From positions 1 to 34,470 of the forward strand of contig AMGN01000013.1 of assembly GCA_000309865.1 (NCBI GenBank): a DNA stretch of 34,470 nt, given 5' to 3'. How positions within the stretch are numbered: position 1 is the stretch's first letter; every line of letters begins with the position of its first letter. This document shows positions 1 through 14,599 of the stretch, one piece after another. The position numbers and the translations under genes are program-made. Below the pieces are notes generated by a model. It ran no database searches and was not told the origin of the DNA. It worked only from the letters and a program-made list of their open reading frames with translations. Origin of the DNA: Methanobacterium sp. Maddingley MBC34 (GTDB taxonomy: Archaea; Methanobacteriota; Methanobacteria; Methanobacteriales; Methanobacteriaceae).

Positions 1-72
1 TTTATGTTGAAGGAATAGTAAATTTAGATATTTGTTTATGATTAAATGAAATATAACCCAATAGAATATATT

Positions 73-82
73 TTTAAATATA
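73..82 (+). promoter_or_regulatory. Candidate TATA box upstream of the GDP-mannose dehydratase-like gene
   Basis: TTTAAATATA lies about 100 bases before the start codon at 180 in otherwise featureless AT-rich DNA. A start of transcription about 25 bases downstream would leave a 5' leader of roughly 70 bases. The assignment rests on resemblance to an archaeal box A only; such strings are common in DNA this AT-rich. Confidence 0.25.
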
Positions 83-179
83 TTGAGTATTAAGATAAAA
101 TAATCATTTCAATTTTATAGAATCAATATTGATTTAATGAAGACTCGATTCATTATAAATCGTTTATAGAGGTATCCAA

Positions 180-1412
180 ATGAACTGGAAAGATAAAAAC
201 GTGCTTATAACAGGAATAGGTGGATTTGCCGGATCTTATCTTGCTAAAGAACTTATTAGTAGAGAAACTAATGTTTATGGATTAATTCGAAGAAGAGCCG
301 ATGGTACAATAGCTAAAAACATTATCGACCGAGGTATAGCTGGTGAAGTAAACCTTATTGAAGGAGACCTTACTGATGTAACATCCCTTGCCGATGCCCT
401 GGATCATTCCCAGCCTGATTACATTTTTCACCTTGCAGCCCAGTCTTTTGTGGAAAGATCATTCCATAATTCTCAGGAAACCCAGAACATTAACTGCATG
501 GGGACTGCCAATCTCCTGGAAACCGTGCGGGTCAAAGATTCAGACTCAAAAATTGTCTTCGCAGGATCCAGTGAAGAATATGGGTTAGTTCTCTCATCCC
601 AGGAACAGTATGAAAATGCTAAAAAAGATTATGGAACCATATTCCCTGAACCTGAAAATATTCCAGAAGTGCCGATAAATGAAACCAATCCCTTAAGGCC
701 AATGTCTCCTTATGCTGTGTCTAAAGTTTATGGAGATTACTTGATGCGAAATTATTATCATTCTTATGGTGTAGATGCCGTTGTTTCTCGAGCTTTTAAC
801 CATGAAGGAGCAGGAAGGGGAATAATGTTCGTTACTTCTGTGGTAACCAATCAGATTATGAAACTAAAATTCGGTGAAATAGACCGTATTGTAATTGGAA
901 ACCTAAACGCCCTCCGGGACTGGTCACATGTTAAGGACATAGTTAATGGATACCTTTTACTTGCTGAAAAAGGGCAGGGAGGTGAAGTTTACAACCAGGG
1001 TTCCATGCGCACCAATTCCGTTTTGAGTTATATTCTCCTTGGATTAGAGGAAGCTGGTTGGGATGTGAATAAAATTGAAGCAGCCAATGGTGGTAAAGAA
1101 ATCCAGGATCCAACTGAATCTGATGAAAGCCCGATATTTGGTATTAAATTCCCTAAAACAAAGGTTGACCAGTTAATTTTAGAGGGAGAACTGGAATATA
1201 CCATTGAGGATAAGGGAATCAAAGTGGATACCCAACAGGGAGATGTGATGGTTGAGTTTAACCCTGACCGTTTCAGGCCAGCTGAAGTACCCATCCTACT
1301 GGCTGATACTAATAAAATCCAAAAATTAGGTGCTAAGATAGAATATAGTTTAAATAACATCTTAAACGATCAGTTGAATTATTTTTTGAAAAAAGAAAAT
1401 AGAAGTCTCTAA
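180..1412 (+). CDS. GDP-mannose 4,6-dehydratase-like SDR sugar-nucleotide enzyme
   Basis: An extended short-chain dehydrogenase that probably converts GDP-mannose to its 4-keto-6-deoxy form for cell-surface glycans. Seen directly: the NAD(P)-binding glycine motif TGIGGFAGS (residues 11-19), FHLAAQ near residue 82, SSEEYG near 130, and the catalytic YxxxK as Y178 and K182. NHEGAGRG, LRDWSHVKDI and a late RPAEVP motif resemble the GDP-mannose dehydratase branch rather than UDP-glucose epimerases. At 410 residues it is longer than the usual 330-375; the extra length lies around residues 300-360, just before RPAEVP. The start follows GAGGTATCCAA. The flippase that follows at 1530 supports a glycan role. 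The substrate is inferred; another nucleotide sugar is possible. Confidence 0.8.
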   Translation: MNWKDKNVLITGIGGFAGSYLAKELISRETNVYGLIRRRADGTIAKNIIDRGIAGEVNLIEGDLTDVTSLADALDHSQPDYIFHLAAQSFVERSFHNSQETQNINCMGTANLLETVRVKDSDSKIVFAGSSEEYGLVLSSQEQYENAKKDYGTIFPEPENIPEVPINETNPLRPMSPYAVSKVYGDYLMRNYYHSYGVDAVVSRAFNHEGAGRGIMFVTSVVTNQIMKLKFGEIDRIVIGNLNALRDWSHVKDIVNGYLLLAEKGQGGEVYNQGSMRTNSVLSYILLGLEEAGWDVNKIEAANGGKEIQDPTESDESPIFGIKFPKTKVDQLILEGELEYTIEDKGIKVDTQQGDVMVEFNPDRFRPAEVPILLADTNKIQKLGAKIEYSLNNILNDQLNYFLKKENRSL

Positions 1413-1529
1413 TTTTGGATTTTATATTAATTAGTAGCCAGCATAGTTTATATTATGAAATATAAACTATTATTTTAATTTTATTTCATACAAAAAATTT
1501 TATTTCATTAAATTTAGGTGGATTTATCA

Positions 1530-2954
1530 ATGAGTAATGTAAGGATAATGGCAAAGAATACAACTGTACTTTTTGTCTCCCAACTTTTAACATATGTAAT
1601 AGGTTTTTTTGTCACAATCTATTCAGCTCGTTACTTAGGTGTCGAAGGTTATGGGATCCTGTCCTATGCTCTTGCTTTAGGTGGAATATTAATTGTTTTT
1701 ACAGAACTAGGATTATCTACATTATCTATTCGAGAAATCTCAAGGGATAAAAGCCTTGCACAAAAATACACATCCAACATATTGGTAATAAAAGTAGTAC
1801 TATCCCTGATTACTATATTGGCGACTTTTGTAATTGTAAATGTGATGAACTACCCTCAGAATACTGCTTATATCATTTACATTATCATGGGTTCTTATGT
1901 AATAAACGCATTTACTACAATTCTTTCGTCACTTTCCCAGGCCTACGAAAAAATGGAATACCTCTCTTTAGGATCCATCCTAAACAGTATTATTATGCTG
2001 ATGGGAGTTTTACTGGTAACACACTATCAACTGGGCATAGTGATATTTGCATCCATCTATTTATTCGATAACCTAATCTGTTTAATTTATTGGATTATAA
2101 TTTCAGCTTGGAAATTCATTTTACCAAAAATAGAATTTGACTGGAATTTTTCAAAAATTACCATGAAAGAATCAATTCCATTTGCTATTACAGGTATATT
2201 CGCATTAATTGCCTTTAGAATAGACACAGTAATGTTATCCTTACTTTCAGGAGATGTTGCTGTAGGTTTTTACACAGCAGCTTATAAATTAATGGAAGTA
2301 ATGATTTTCATTCCTGCTGTTTATGTAACATCTATATATCCTATTTTCTCAAGATTTCATGTCTCATCCAGGGATATTCTGAAATTTTCGTACGAAAAAT
2401 CTTTCCAGTACATGATTATACTATCCCTACCAATTGCAGTGGGAACAACCTTACTTGCTGATGAAATTATACTGTTAATTTATCAATCAGGATTTGCTGC
2501 GTCGATAGTAGCCCTTCAAATTGTAATCTGGGCCATCCCATTAATATTCTTTAACAATGTATTAGCCACATCTATGGCATCCATAAACAAACAGAGAGAT
2601 GCCATGAAAATTGTATTCTTCGCAATGATATTCAACATAATTATGAATTTAATATTCATTCCATTGTATGGATTCATGGCAGCTGCTTGCGTTACAGTGT
2701 TGACGGAACTCTTCACATTTACATTCTATGCCCGTAACATGTCCAGATACGGTTTTAAAATACATTTAACAAAAATTTTGTCAAAACCAGTGATTGCAAG
2801 TTTAGTTATGGGGATATTCATAACGTTAATAAATTTAAACCTTTTCCTGGAGATTTTCATCTCGGTAATCATTTATTTCGGAGTTTTATTCTTATTAAAA
2901 ACTTTTAAAGAGGAAGATTTTGATTTAATAAAACAAATGAAAAACAAAGAGTAA
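1530..2954 (+). CDS. Polysaccharide/lipid-linked oligosaccharide flippase (Wzx/RfbX-like, MATE/MOP superfamily)
   Basis: A 474-residue, very hydrophobic protein with about 12-14 predicted membrane spans, typical of Wzx-type flippases that move lipid-linked sugars across the membrane. The N-terminus (VSQLLTYVIGFFVTIYSARYLG) is characteristic of the polysaccharide-synthesis branch, and a central segment (ITGIFALIAFRIDTVML) matches the family's repeat-like second half. I chose the ATG at 1530 over an in-frame GTG at 1518 because AGGTGGA (1516-1522) then sits 7 bases upstream as a ribosome site. It follows the dehydratase-like gene by 117 bases. The sugar carried cannot be told from sequence. Confidence 0.85.
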   Translation: MSNVRIMAKNTTVLFVSQLLTYVIGFFVTIYSARYLGVEGYGILSYALALGGILIVFTELGLSTLSIREISRDKSLAQKYTSNILVIKVVLSLITILATFVIVNVMNYPQNTAYIIYIIMGSYVINAFTTILSSLSQAYEKMEYLSLGSILNSIIMLMGVLLVTHYQLGIVIFASIYLFDNLICLIYWIIISAWKFILPKIEFDWNFSKITMKESIPFAITGIFALIAFRIDTVMLSLLSGDVAVGFYTAAYKLMEVMIFIPAVYVTSIYPIFSRFHVSSRDILKFSYEKSFQYMIILSLPIAVGTTLLADEIILLIYQSGFAASIVALQIVIWAIPLIFFNNVLATSMASINKQRDAMKIVFFAMIFNIIMNLIFIPLYGFMAAACVTVLTELFTFTFYARNMSRYGFKIHLTKILSKPVIASLVMGIFITLINLNLFLEIFISVIIYFGVLFLLKTFKEEDFDLIKQMKNKE

Positions 2955-3772
<818 letters not shown>

Positions 3773-3780
<8 letters not shown>

Positions 3781-4276
3781 AATTTTAGGAATAGTGATTG
3801 CTGCTGTTATCTCGTGGCTAAATTTTGTACTGATAGATACCTGGATGGGACTTCCAGAAGGACCTGGAGTTAAGGGTGCTGATGTAATCGGTAGATCAAT
3901 TAAGGAAAGAGGCGGGGATTTGGCAGGAGGATTCTTCCAGGGAAACATTGTTTGTTCACCTGATGCATCAGCCGGAACTTTACTAGCCTCAATTGGTTGT
4001 TATGCCATCGGAACTCCAGAAGGAGGATTAATAGCTGCAGTACTGGTATACTTTGGTAACCGGTTATGTGCAGACCCAGGATACGCAGGAACCACTGGGG
4101 CACTAAGCATCACGGTTATAATATTCTTAACCTCATTAATTGGATTTAAAACCGAATACTTCATTATAGGTATGGTACTGGCTATTGTAACCATACAGGG
4201 ATTATATCACCCTGGAGCATCACGTCTTTTAGGGAAAATAGCCGAGAAAATGGGGAGACATACCAAGTTAACCTAA
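3773..4276 (+). CDS. ehaB: Energy-converting hydrogenase A subunit B (membrane)
   Basis: A 167-residue membrane protein with spans at about residues 4-21, 67-95, 107-125 and 128-146. A glycine-rich hydrophilic stretch at 28-60 (GPGVKGADVIGRS) probably faces one side of the membrane. It starts inside the end of ehaA behind an excellent GGAGGAGG-type ribosome site, showing translational coupling. Identity comes from gene order within an eha set that can be read in full (A to R) and from its size. No enzymatic motif is present; it is expected to be part of the Eha membrane arm. Confidence 0.85.
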
Positions 4277-4286
4277 GGTGCAAATC

Positions 4287-4535
4287 ATGTTAATTGAAAT
4301 ATTAGGCATAATAGTAGTACTCATGGCACTGCGCACACTGGTAGCTCAGAACCGTTCAGAACGTTTACTTTACCTTAACGTTATTGGTTTCAGCATGTCT
4401 GCAATCATTGCCTTATACATACAGACACCCTTCGGAGCAATAATAGCCATCACATTCTTTATAACATCCACCCTAAGCTCCAATGCCATTGCTTACTCTC
4501 TGGGAAGGGTGAAAGAAGAGATCCTGGTGAAATAA
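4287..4535 (+). CDS. ehaC: Energy-converting hydrogenase A subunit C (DUF2109-type membrane protein)
   Basis: An 82-residue membrane protein with three spans (about 1-16, 28-46, 50-68) and a basic loop after the first. The ATG at 4287 is preferred over the in-frame GTG at 4278, because AAGGTG (4275-4280) is then a ribosome site at 6-base spacing and the GTG is part of that site. The gene lies 10 bases after ehaB and 1 base before ehaD. Size and position match EhaC; these small subunits resemble those of Mrp-type antiporter modules in general character, and a specific function is not known. Confidence 0.8.
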   Translation: MLIEILGIIVVLMALRTLVAQNRSERLLYLNVIGFSMSAIIALYIQTPFGAIIAITFFITSTLSSNAIAYSLGRVKEEILVK

Positions 4536-4536
4536 A

Positions 4537-6926
<2,390 letters not shown>

Positions 6927-7041
6927 AGAATGGAAATATTCAAAAAAGATGACAAAAAATGAGTTAAAAATCAACTGGTCAAATTCTAAACTGGTAAAAA
7001 ATTATCAATTCATGGAAAAAAACATCTAAACTGGTGAAATA

Positions 7042-7257
7042 ATGGATAAACTGAAGGTAGCAAGTTATTTAATATTTATAATCTCGGTGGCAGGAATAGT
7101 ATATGCTCTCCTGTTCAATCCACCCAACTGGGTGGTTTATGGAATTTCCATTATATTCATACCTGCAGGAATACTATCCTTTGGACTGATAGTAATGGCC
7201 AGGGGCCCTAAGGATGATGAAGAAGACAAGACCAGAGAACCATTTATAGGATATTAA
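7042..7257 (+). CDS. ehaI: Energy-converting hydrogenase A subunit I (small membrane protein)
   Basis: A 71-residue protein with two spans (about 5-26 and 30-52) and an acidic tail (DDEEDK) at the cytoplasmic end. GGTGA lies 6 bases before the ATG. The upstream gap holds two copies of TCTAAACTGGT (6985-6995 and 7025-7035), the second containing this ribosome site. The last six codons and the stop are part of a 20-base tandem duplication that runs on downstream. Identity is by order and size. Confidence 0.78.
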   Translation: MDKLKVASYLIFIISVAGIVYALLFNPPNWVVYGISIIFIPAGILSFGLIVMARGPKDDEEDKTREPFIGY

Positions 7258-7300
7258 CCCAAATTATAGGATATTAACCCATAGTAGAATATTAAACCCC
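7244..7300 (+). repeat. Tandem duplication across the ehaI stop codon
   Basis: The 18-base string beginning TTATAGGATATT occurs at 7244-7261 and again, identical, at 7264-7281 (period 20). A third, degenerate copy (TAGAATATTAAACCC) runs to about 7300. The first copy holds the last codons and the TAA stop of ehaI. The copies fill the gap before ehaJ. Seen directly; it looks like slippage-type local duplication. Confidence 0.9.
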
Positions 7301-7354
7301 TTTATAAATGATATCATTGACTAAAATATCAGGACTAACTAATCGGTGATCATA

Positions 7355-8214
<860 letters not shown>

Positions 8215-8215
<1 letters not shown>

Positions 8216-8277
8216 CAGGAGAAACATCCGCCCCCTATTGAACGGAAAAACACTTCTACTACACAACAGGAGAAACA
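8215..8277 (+). repeat. Duplicated ribosome-site string between ehaJ and ehaK
   Basis: ACAGGAGAAACA occurs at 8215-8226, touching the ehaJ stop, and again at 8266-8277, where it supplies the AGGAG ribosome site for ehaK at 8283. The copies are 51 bases apart. The first has no usable start codon after it. Seen directly. Confidence 0.8.
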
Positions 8278-8282
8278 AAAAA

Positions 8283-8543
8283 ATGGAAATGCAAGAAAAA
8301 GACACACTATTCCTCATGACCCTGGCAGCCTTTGGTGCTGTTTTGGCCAGCGGTTTGGCCGCATTTTTACAGTGGATTGTAGTTTTACCACTCACCATAG
8401 CAGTTTTTCTCTTAATGATTCTCACTTACTTACTTCACAGTAAAGGAGCCATTCACTTCTCAGAGAATGCTGAGAAATGGGCCATGATCCTAACTCTCCT
8501 GGTGTTCATAGCCGCATTTATATACCTTTACCGGCCTGTTTAA
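8283..8543 (+). CDS. ehaK: Energy-converting hydrogenase A subunit K (small membrane protein)
   Basis: An 86-residue membrane protein with three spans (about 9-27, 30-48 and 64-81). The ATG at 8283 follows AGGAG at 10 bases. A longer reading from 8196 would run back into ehaJ and add a basic segment unlike the rest of the protein. Position after the NuoH-like subunit and before EhaL identifies it. The individual function is unknown. Confidence 0.75.
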   Translation: MEMQEKDTLFLMTLAAFGAVLASGLAAFLQWIVVLPLTIAVFLLMILTYLLHSKGAIHFSENAEKWAMILTLLVFIAAFIYLYRPV

Positions 8544-8554
8544 ATGGTGATTAA

Positions 8555-8878
8555 ATGAATGAAACAATTTACTTACTTTACATACTTTCCTTTGTAGTGG
8601 GATCCATAGTGGGACTGGTGGCAAGTTACCGGAAATACAAGGCACCCTATGCCATTGGAAAGCTTGATGCCCTAGCTGTGGTGCTGGCTGTTATAGGCTG
8701 GACACTGGCCATTAACAGCGCACTAATCACTTTCATACCTTATTACATCACTATAACCATAGGCGTGTTCCTCCTGGCAATGGTGCTAGGGATGAGACCA
8801 GGTTATGGTCGTAACGAGACATTTATCGGCATTATAGTTGCCGGAGTCATCTGGATTATAAGGACGGTGATCCTTTGA
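8555..8878 (+). CDS. ehaL: Energy-converting hydrogenase A subunit L (DUF2104-type membrane protein)
   Basis: A 107-residue membrane protein with spans at about 3-23, 36-59, 63-80 and 88-106, and a short basic loop (SYRKYKAPYAIGK). GGTGATT precedes the ATG by 5 bases. Its stop overlaps the TTG start of ehaM by 4 bases. Order and length match EhaL; it is the last of the small membrane subunits before the soluble hydrogenase module. Confidence 0.8.
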   Translation: MNETIYLLYILSFVVGSIVGLVASYRKYKAPYAIGKLDALAVVLAVIGWTLAINSALITFIPYYITITIGVFLLAMVLGMRPGYGRNETFIGIIVAGVIWIIRTVIL

Positions 8879-9300
8879 GCAAAGAGGATACAGAAAAAAC
8901 TGGTGACATATCCAGTTTGGATGAAGATGATATACTGCGCATCATGAAGATGCGAATTGTTGAAAGTTACCGCTGGAAACTGGATATAGTTGAACCTATC
9001 TCCAAGGAACTGGGAATTTCAGAAGATGAACTGGAAGAAATATTAATCAGAAGGTTGGATATGGCCAGTTTAGAGGCCTTACACCCGCGCTATGAATCAT
9101 CAAGGCATCACTGTATAAAAGAAAAACTGCACTCTGACTTGAGATTATGCTGGTTATCAGATGCTATGAACATATTATCTGAAGAAGAAACTGAAGAAAT
9201 TAAGAATAAAATTGCTGCTGAAATATTAACAGAAGGTAAATCTTACCAGGAAGCCTTAGAAGACGGTAGGAAAGATTTACTGAAATATCTAATGAGATAA
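8875..9300 (+). CDS. ehaM: Energy-converting hydrogenase A subunit M (DUF1959 family), TTG start
   Basis: A 141-residue soluble, acidic, helix-rich protein with no membrane span; it marks the switch from membrane to cytoplasmic subunits. Patterns such as SLDEDDILRIMKMRIVESYRW and the alternation of charged and hydrophobic residues fit the DUF1959 family, known as EhaM. The TTG at 8875 overlaps the ehaL stop, with GGTGA (8866-8870) upstream. There are three cysteines/histidines close together (HHC near residue 79) but no standard cluster motif. It lies directly before the small subunit, so a role in the peripheral arm or in assembly is likely but unproven. Confidence 0.8.
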   Translation: MSKEDTEKTGDISSLDEDDILRIMKMRIVESYRWKLDIVEPISKELGISEDELEEILIRRLDMASLEALHPRYESSRHHCIKEKLHSDLRLCWLSDAMNILSEEETEEIKNKIAAEILTEGKSYQEALEDGRKDLLKYLMR

Positions 9301-9314
9301 GTCGAGGTAAATCA

Positions 9315-9760
<446 letters not shown>

Positions 9761-9764
<4 letters not shown>

Positions 9765-10897
9765 TACTTCCAATTGGGCCCATACATCCCGCACTTAAAG
9801 AACCAGTACGCCTCAAACTCAAAACTAGAGGAGAAAAGGTCATAAGTGCCGAAATAGATTATGGGTACGTTCATAGAGGAATAGAAAAAGTAATGGAAGG
9901 TAAAACCTGGCAGAAAGGAATATTCCTCTCAGAGAGAGTTTGTGGGATCTGTTCTTACATCCACACCCAGACCTTTGCCGAGACCTTTGAGAAGATAGCA
10001 GGAGAACGTGCACCTCTGAGGGCACAGTACCTGCGGGTTTTAACCAATGAATTAGACCGGATCCAGAGCCACCTTCTGGCCAACTCAACCTTCTTCAAAG
10101 CTGTTGAACACGAAACCCTGTTCATGTACATGTTATATCTCCGGGAGCCCGTGATGGATGCCATAGAACTGTTAACCGGTAACCGGGTAAATATGGGCTG
10201 GAACGTGGTGGGGGGCGTTAAAATGGATGCCAAAGAAACCCATCTTAACCAGATAAAGGAAATCATAACCAAGCTGGAATTAGAATACGATAGATATGTG
10301 GCGATGTATGAGGAAGGGCCAATTTTAAGTCTTAGGTGTAGAGATGTGGGTAAAATGAGTCGTGACGATGCCATAACTGGACGTGCAGTTGGACCCATTG
10401 GAAGGGCTTCCGGTCTGAAACACGACCTCAGAGAAGATCATCACACCTACCAGGATCACTTTGACTGGAATGTTATCTGGAGGAAAGATGGTGACAACTT
10501 CGCTCGGAACATGAACCGTTTTGATGAAGTTAGAGAGTCTATTAAACTCATTAACCAGGTCATTGAAAATATTCCTGAGGGAGATGTGCGTAAAAAGATT
10601 AACATACCCGCAGGATATGCAGAGTGGAGGAATGAAGCTCCCCGTGGTGAAGTCACTTACATGATTGAAACCAATGGTAATCTTATAAACAATATTTCAA
10701 TTCGAACTCCCAGTATCATGAACATTGATGTATGTGCAAGGTACATGTTGAATGATGTTGCTACAGTGGCTGATGCAGTTGCTACCTATGCTAGTGTCGA
10801 CCCCTGCGTTGCCTGCACCGAAAGAGTAGTGATCACAGATGAAAGTGGGAAAAAGAAGGAGTTTGATGGGCTTCACACTGTTAAATACCTCAAGTAA
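9761..10897 (+). CDS. ehaO: Energy-converting hydrogenase A large subunit ([NiFe] catalytic)
   Basis: The 378-residue catalytic subunit, which splits or forms H2 at a [NiFe] centre. The two nickel-ligand pairs are present: RVCGICS with C61/C64 and DPCVAC with C349/C352. The N-terminal IGPIHPAL and VHRGIEK motifs are shared with NuoD/EchE. The protein continues 26 residues past the last cysteine; there is no His/Arg cleavage motif of the uptake-hydrogenase type directly after it. GGAGG lies 8 bases before the ATG, and the start overlaps ehaN. H2 oxidation here would be driven uphill to ferredoxin by the ion gradient. Confidence 0.95.
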
Positions 10898-10973
10898 TTT
10901 TTTAAACGAAATAAATGAATTGAAATAAATGAATCTTAAAACATTTAATAAATCTTTAAACAGTTGATGCATC

Positions 10974-12011
<1,038 letters not shown>

Positions 12012-12013
12012 AA

Positions 12014-13387
12014 ATGCCCACTACAACAGATAAATCCGGAAAATCAGATAAACTTAAAAAAATTTATAAACCACTCCGTGATGTGGAAGTGGAATATGAT
12101 ATAGATCATGAAAAATGTACCATCTGCACAGAAAAACCCTGCCTAACAGCCTGTCCAGTGGATGCGGTCCATGAAAATCACATTAACAATCACATAGAAA
12201 TTGATGATAAATGCTTCGGATGTGTACTGTGCAGAAATGCCTGTCCCTACGATGCCATTCATATGGAAACAACCCTCTCCAAACCACGTAGAGAGAATGT
12301 TCCCAACATAAACACCAAACTCTGCCGACAGTGCGGAGCATGCGTGGACGCCTGCCGTATGGGTGCAATTCACCTTGTATCTTCCGGTACAGAGGAAGCA
12401 CACAGTGTAATTGATGAAGATAAATGTGTACGCTGTGGCTACTGTTCCCGGGTATGTCCCACTGAAGCAATAAAGTACGGTGAGATCCTCCCCCGCTCAG
12501 TGGTGGGTGGAAAGGCCATTGTGGTGAACCAGAAAAAATGTATTGGTTGCATGACTTGCACCCGTGTATGTCCTTCCAAAGGAGCTATTAACGTTGGCAA
12601 GATGAATAAACTGCCCTATATAAATCCATCTTACTGTGCCCGGTGTGAAGAGTGTATGAATGTCTGTCCGTCTACTTCAATCAGATATTCATCCCGTAAA
12701 AGAGCATATGAAGGTTATCAAAAGATAAAAACCATGGAAATCGTTTCTGAACTCATGGAAAAAGAAAGTGAGAAACTGGCCCGTGAAACAGTAAAGATAG
12801 ATTCCATCCTTAACAAGGTCACCCGTGAGGTAAGTTACAGCCACAGCGAAGATGAATTCACCCAGGATGTTACTCAACTGGTTACTGATGAAATCAAAGC
12901 ACTGGTTGGTGGAGATCTTGAAATTGAAGATCTTAAAGAGATCATACGGGCTACTAACCCCCACCGGGAGATATTGGTGGATGAAGACACCTGTATTGGT
13001 TGTGGTGCATGTATAAAAGAGTGTCCTGTGGATTGTATAGAATTGGAAATGCCTTCACCGGTACATATTGGGGATGGGTGTGTTTACTGTGGTAAGTGTG
13101 TGGAAACCTGCCCATTTGAGTCCATTTCACTCAAGGAAGAATCCTTCCAGGTGGAAGATGGTCGTGTTCTCTTCAAAAGACATAACATAACAGGACCATC
13201 CTCTGGAGAGGTTCTCATTGATACTTCGGCATGTCAAAGGTGTGGTGTGTGTGTTAACAAATGCCCGGTTGATGCTATGACCATGGAAAATGACCAGGTC
13301 ACAGTAAACACTGATGAATGCATATTCTGCGGAGAATGCCAGGCAATTTGCCCCACGAAAGCCATTAAACTGGATCATAATGATTGA
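12014..13387 (+). CDS. ehaQ: Eha polyferredoxin with ten [4Fe-4S] motifs
   Basis: A 457-residue polyferredoxin with ten cluster motifs. The first is irregular (CTICTEKPCLTACP, four residues between the second and third Cys) and the third ends CRMG instead of CP. Six motifs occupy residues 35-225; then a cluster-free helical part of about 90 residues, then four more (CIGCGACIKECP to CIFCGECQAICP). Ten matches the count known for EhaQ. It lies 2 bases after ehaP with AGGAG overlapping the ehaP end. With EhaP it would form a wire of 16 clusters between the hydrogenase and a CO2-reducing partner; that partner is inferred. Confidence 0.93.
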   Translation: MPTTTDKSGKSDKLKKIYKPLRDVEVEYDIDHEKCTICTEKPCLTACPVDAVHENHINNHIEIDDKCFGCVLCRNACPYDAIHMETTLSKPRRENVPNINTKLCRQCGACVDACRMGAIHLVSSGTEEAHSVIDEDKCVRCGYCSRVCPTEAIKYGEILPRSVVGGKAIVVNQKKCIGCMTCTRVCPSKGAINVGKMNKLPYINPSYCARCEECMNVCPSTSIRYSSRKRAYEGYQKIKTMEIVSELMEKESEKLARETVKIDSILNKVTREVSYSHSEDEFTQDVTQLVTDEIKALVGGDLEIEDLKEIIRATNPHREILVDEDTCIGCGACIKECPVDCIELEMPSPVHIGDGCVYCGKCVETCPFESISLKEESFQVEDGRVLFKRHNITGPSSGEVLIDTSACQRCGVCVNKCPVDAMTMENDQVTVNTDECIFCGECQAICPTKAIKLDHND

Positions 13388-13573
13388 AATTAGTAAAAGA
13401 CCTAATTTCTTTAATTTTTAAATGGAGTTCATTTTATTTTCCTTAAAATCATTTCCAAAAGTAAATCTCTTAAAAATGACCCTACCTTAATCTTTTTATA
13501 AAAATAATTTTAAACATGTAAATGTAATCATTAAACATGTAATTGATTTTAAACGTCCAAAGGAGGATGTAAA

Positions 13574-14599
13574 TTGTTAGGTAAGAAATTCTTTGTTTCT
13601 GATTGTGAAGGACCCATCTCAGTTAATGACAATGCTTTTGAACTGGCAGGTCATTTCATTGAAGATGGGGAAAAGTTTTTCCAGATCATCAGTCATTACG
13701 ATGATATTTTAGTAGATGAAATAAAACGACCCGATTACAATGCAGGGAATACTTTAAAACTCATATTACCCTTCTTAAAGGCATATGGTGCTACTAATCT
13801 CAATATGAGGGAGTTTTCATCAAAAAATGTTCTCCTTATTCCAGGAGCCAGGGCTACCCTGGGATTGTTGCAGTTTATCATGCCATCTTACATTGTCAGT
13901 ACCAGTTACGAACCATACATCCAGGCACTATGTGATTTAACAAATTTTTCCTTTAATAAGTGTTACTGTACCCGTCTGGATCTGGACAGTCACCCTCTGA
14001 GTGAGGAAGAAAAAGATAAGCTGAAAGAATTCCGCTTTTCAATTATATCAGACCCTGAATTTGATAATCTGGAACGTATATTCTGGGAAGAAATTCCAGG
14101 AATGGAAATTGGTTCACTCATTAAAGAAATAAAACCAGTTGGTGGTGAAGCCAAGAAAGAAGCAATTCTGGATATTATGGGGAAAAATAATTACCAGGCA
14201 TGTGATCTGATGTATGTGGGAGATAGTATAACTGATGTAGAACCACTACAATATGCCAAAGAAAATGGAGGAATCGCAGTATCATTTAATGGTAATGAAT
14301 TCGCTCTTGATAATGCATCAATTGCCGTTATATCCGATAATACCGTAATTACATCTACAATTGCAGATCTGTTCAATAGATACGACAGAGAAATGGTACT
14401 GGAATTTGCTGCTTCCTTTAAGAAGAATCCAGAGAAAGCAGTGAAAGATCATCCAGTAAACCCTCAATTGGCTTATAAACTAGCTGAAACCAACACCAGA
14501 CTGGAAATTATAACTGAAGACAATCTGGAAGAACTTAAAGAGGATAGCTGTAAGTTCCGCAAAGAAATTAGAGGAGAATCTATCGGAGGACTGGGTTAA
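13574..14599 (+). CDS. ehaR: Energy-converting hydrogenase A subunit R (COG4030 HAD-like protein), TTG start
   Basis: A 341-residue soluble protein with HAD-superfamily marks: FVSDCEGP at residues 7-14 (D9 and E11, where classical HADs have DxD) and MYVGDSITD at 213-221 with D217 and D221 for Mg2+. The middle and the C-terminal 80 residues match no motif I recognise. It belongs to the conserved archaeal family found as the last-but-few gene of eha operons. The TTG start follows AGGAGGATG (7-base spacing), the strongest ribosome site in the operon, after a 186-base gap, so it may be made at a different level. A phosphatase role is suggested by fold only; the substrate is unknown. Confidence 0.82.
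   Translation: MLGKKFFVSDCEGPISVNDNAFELAGHFIEDGEKFFQIISHYDDILVDEIKRPDYNAGNTLKLILPFLKAYGATNLNMREFSSKNVLLIPGARATLGLLQFIMPSYIVSTSYEPYIQALCDLTNFSFNKCYCTRLDLDSHPLSEEEKDKLKEFRFSIISDPEFDNLERIFWEEIPGMEIGSLIKEIKPVGGEAKKEAILDIMGKNNYQACDLMYVGDSITDVEPLQYAKENGGIAVSFNGNEFALDNASIAVISDNTVITSTIADLFNRYDREMVLEFAASFKKNPEKAVKDHPVNPQLAYKLAETNTRLEIITEDNLEELKEDSCKFRKEIRGESIGGLG

Noticed and set aside
1..18. Tail of an upstream gene ending in TAG at 16-18.
   Set aside because: Six codons are too few to support a call; the frame cannot be tested without the preceding sequence.
9955..10398. A 147-codon open frame on the minus strand.
   Set aside because: Opposite ehaO, whose [NiFe] motifs prove the plus-strand reading.
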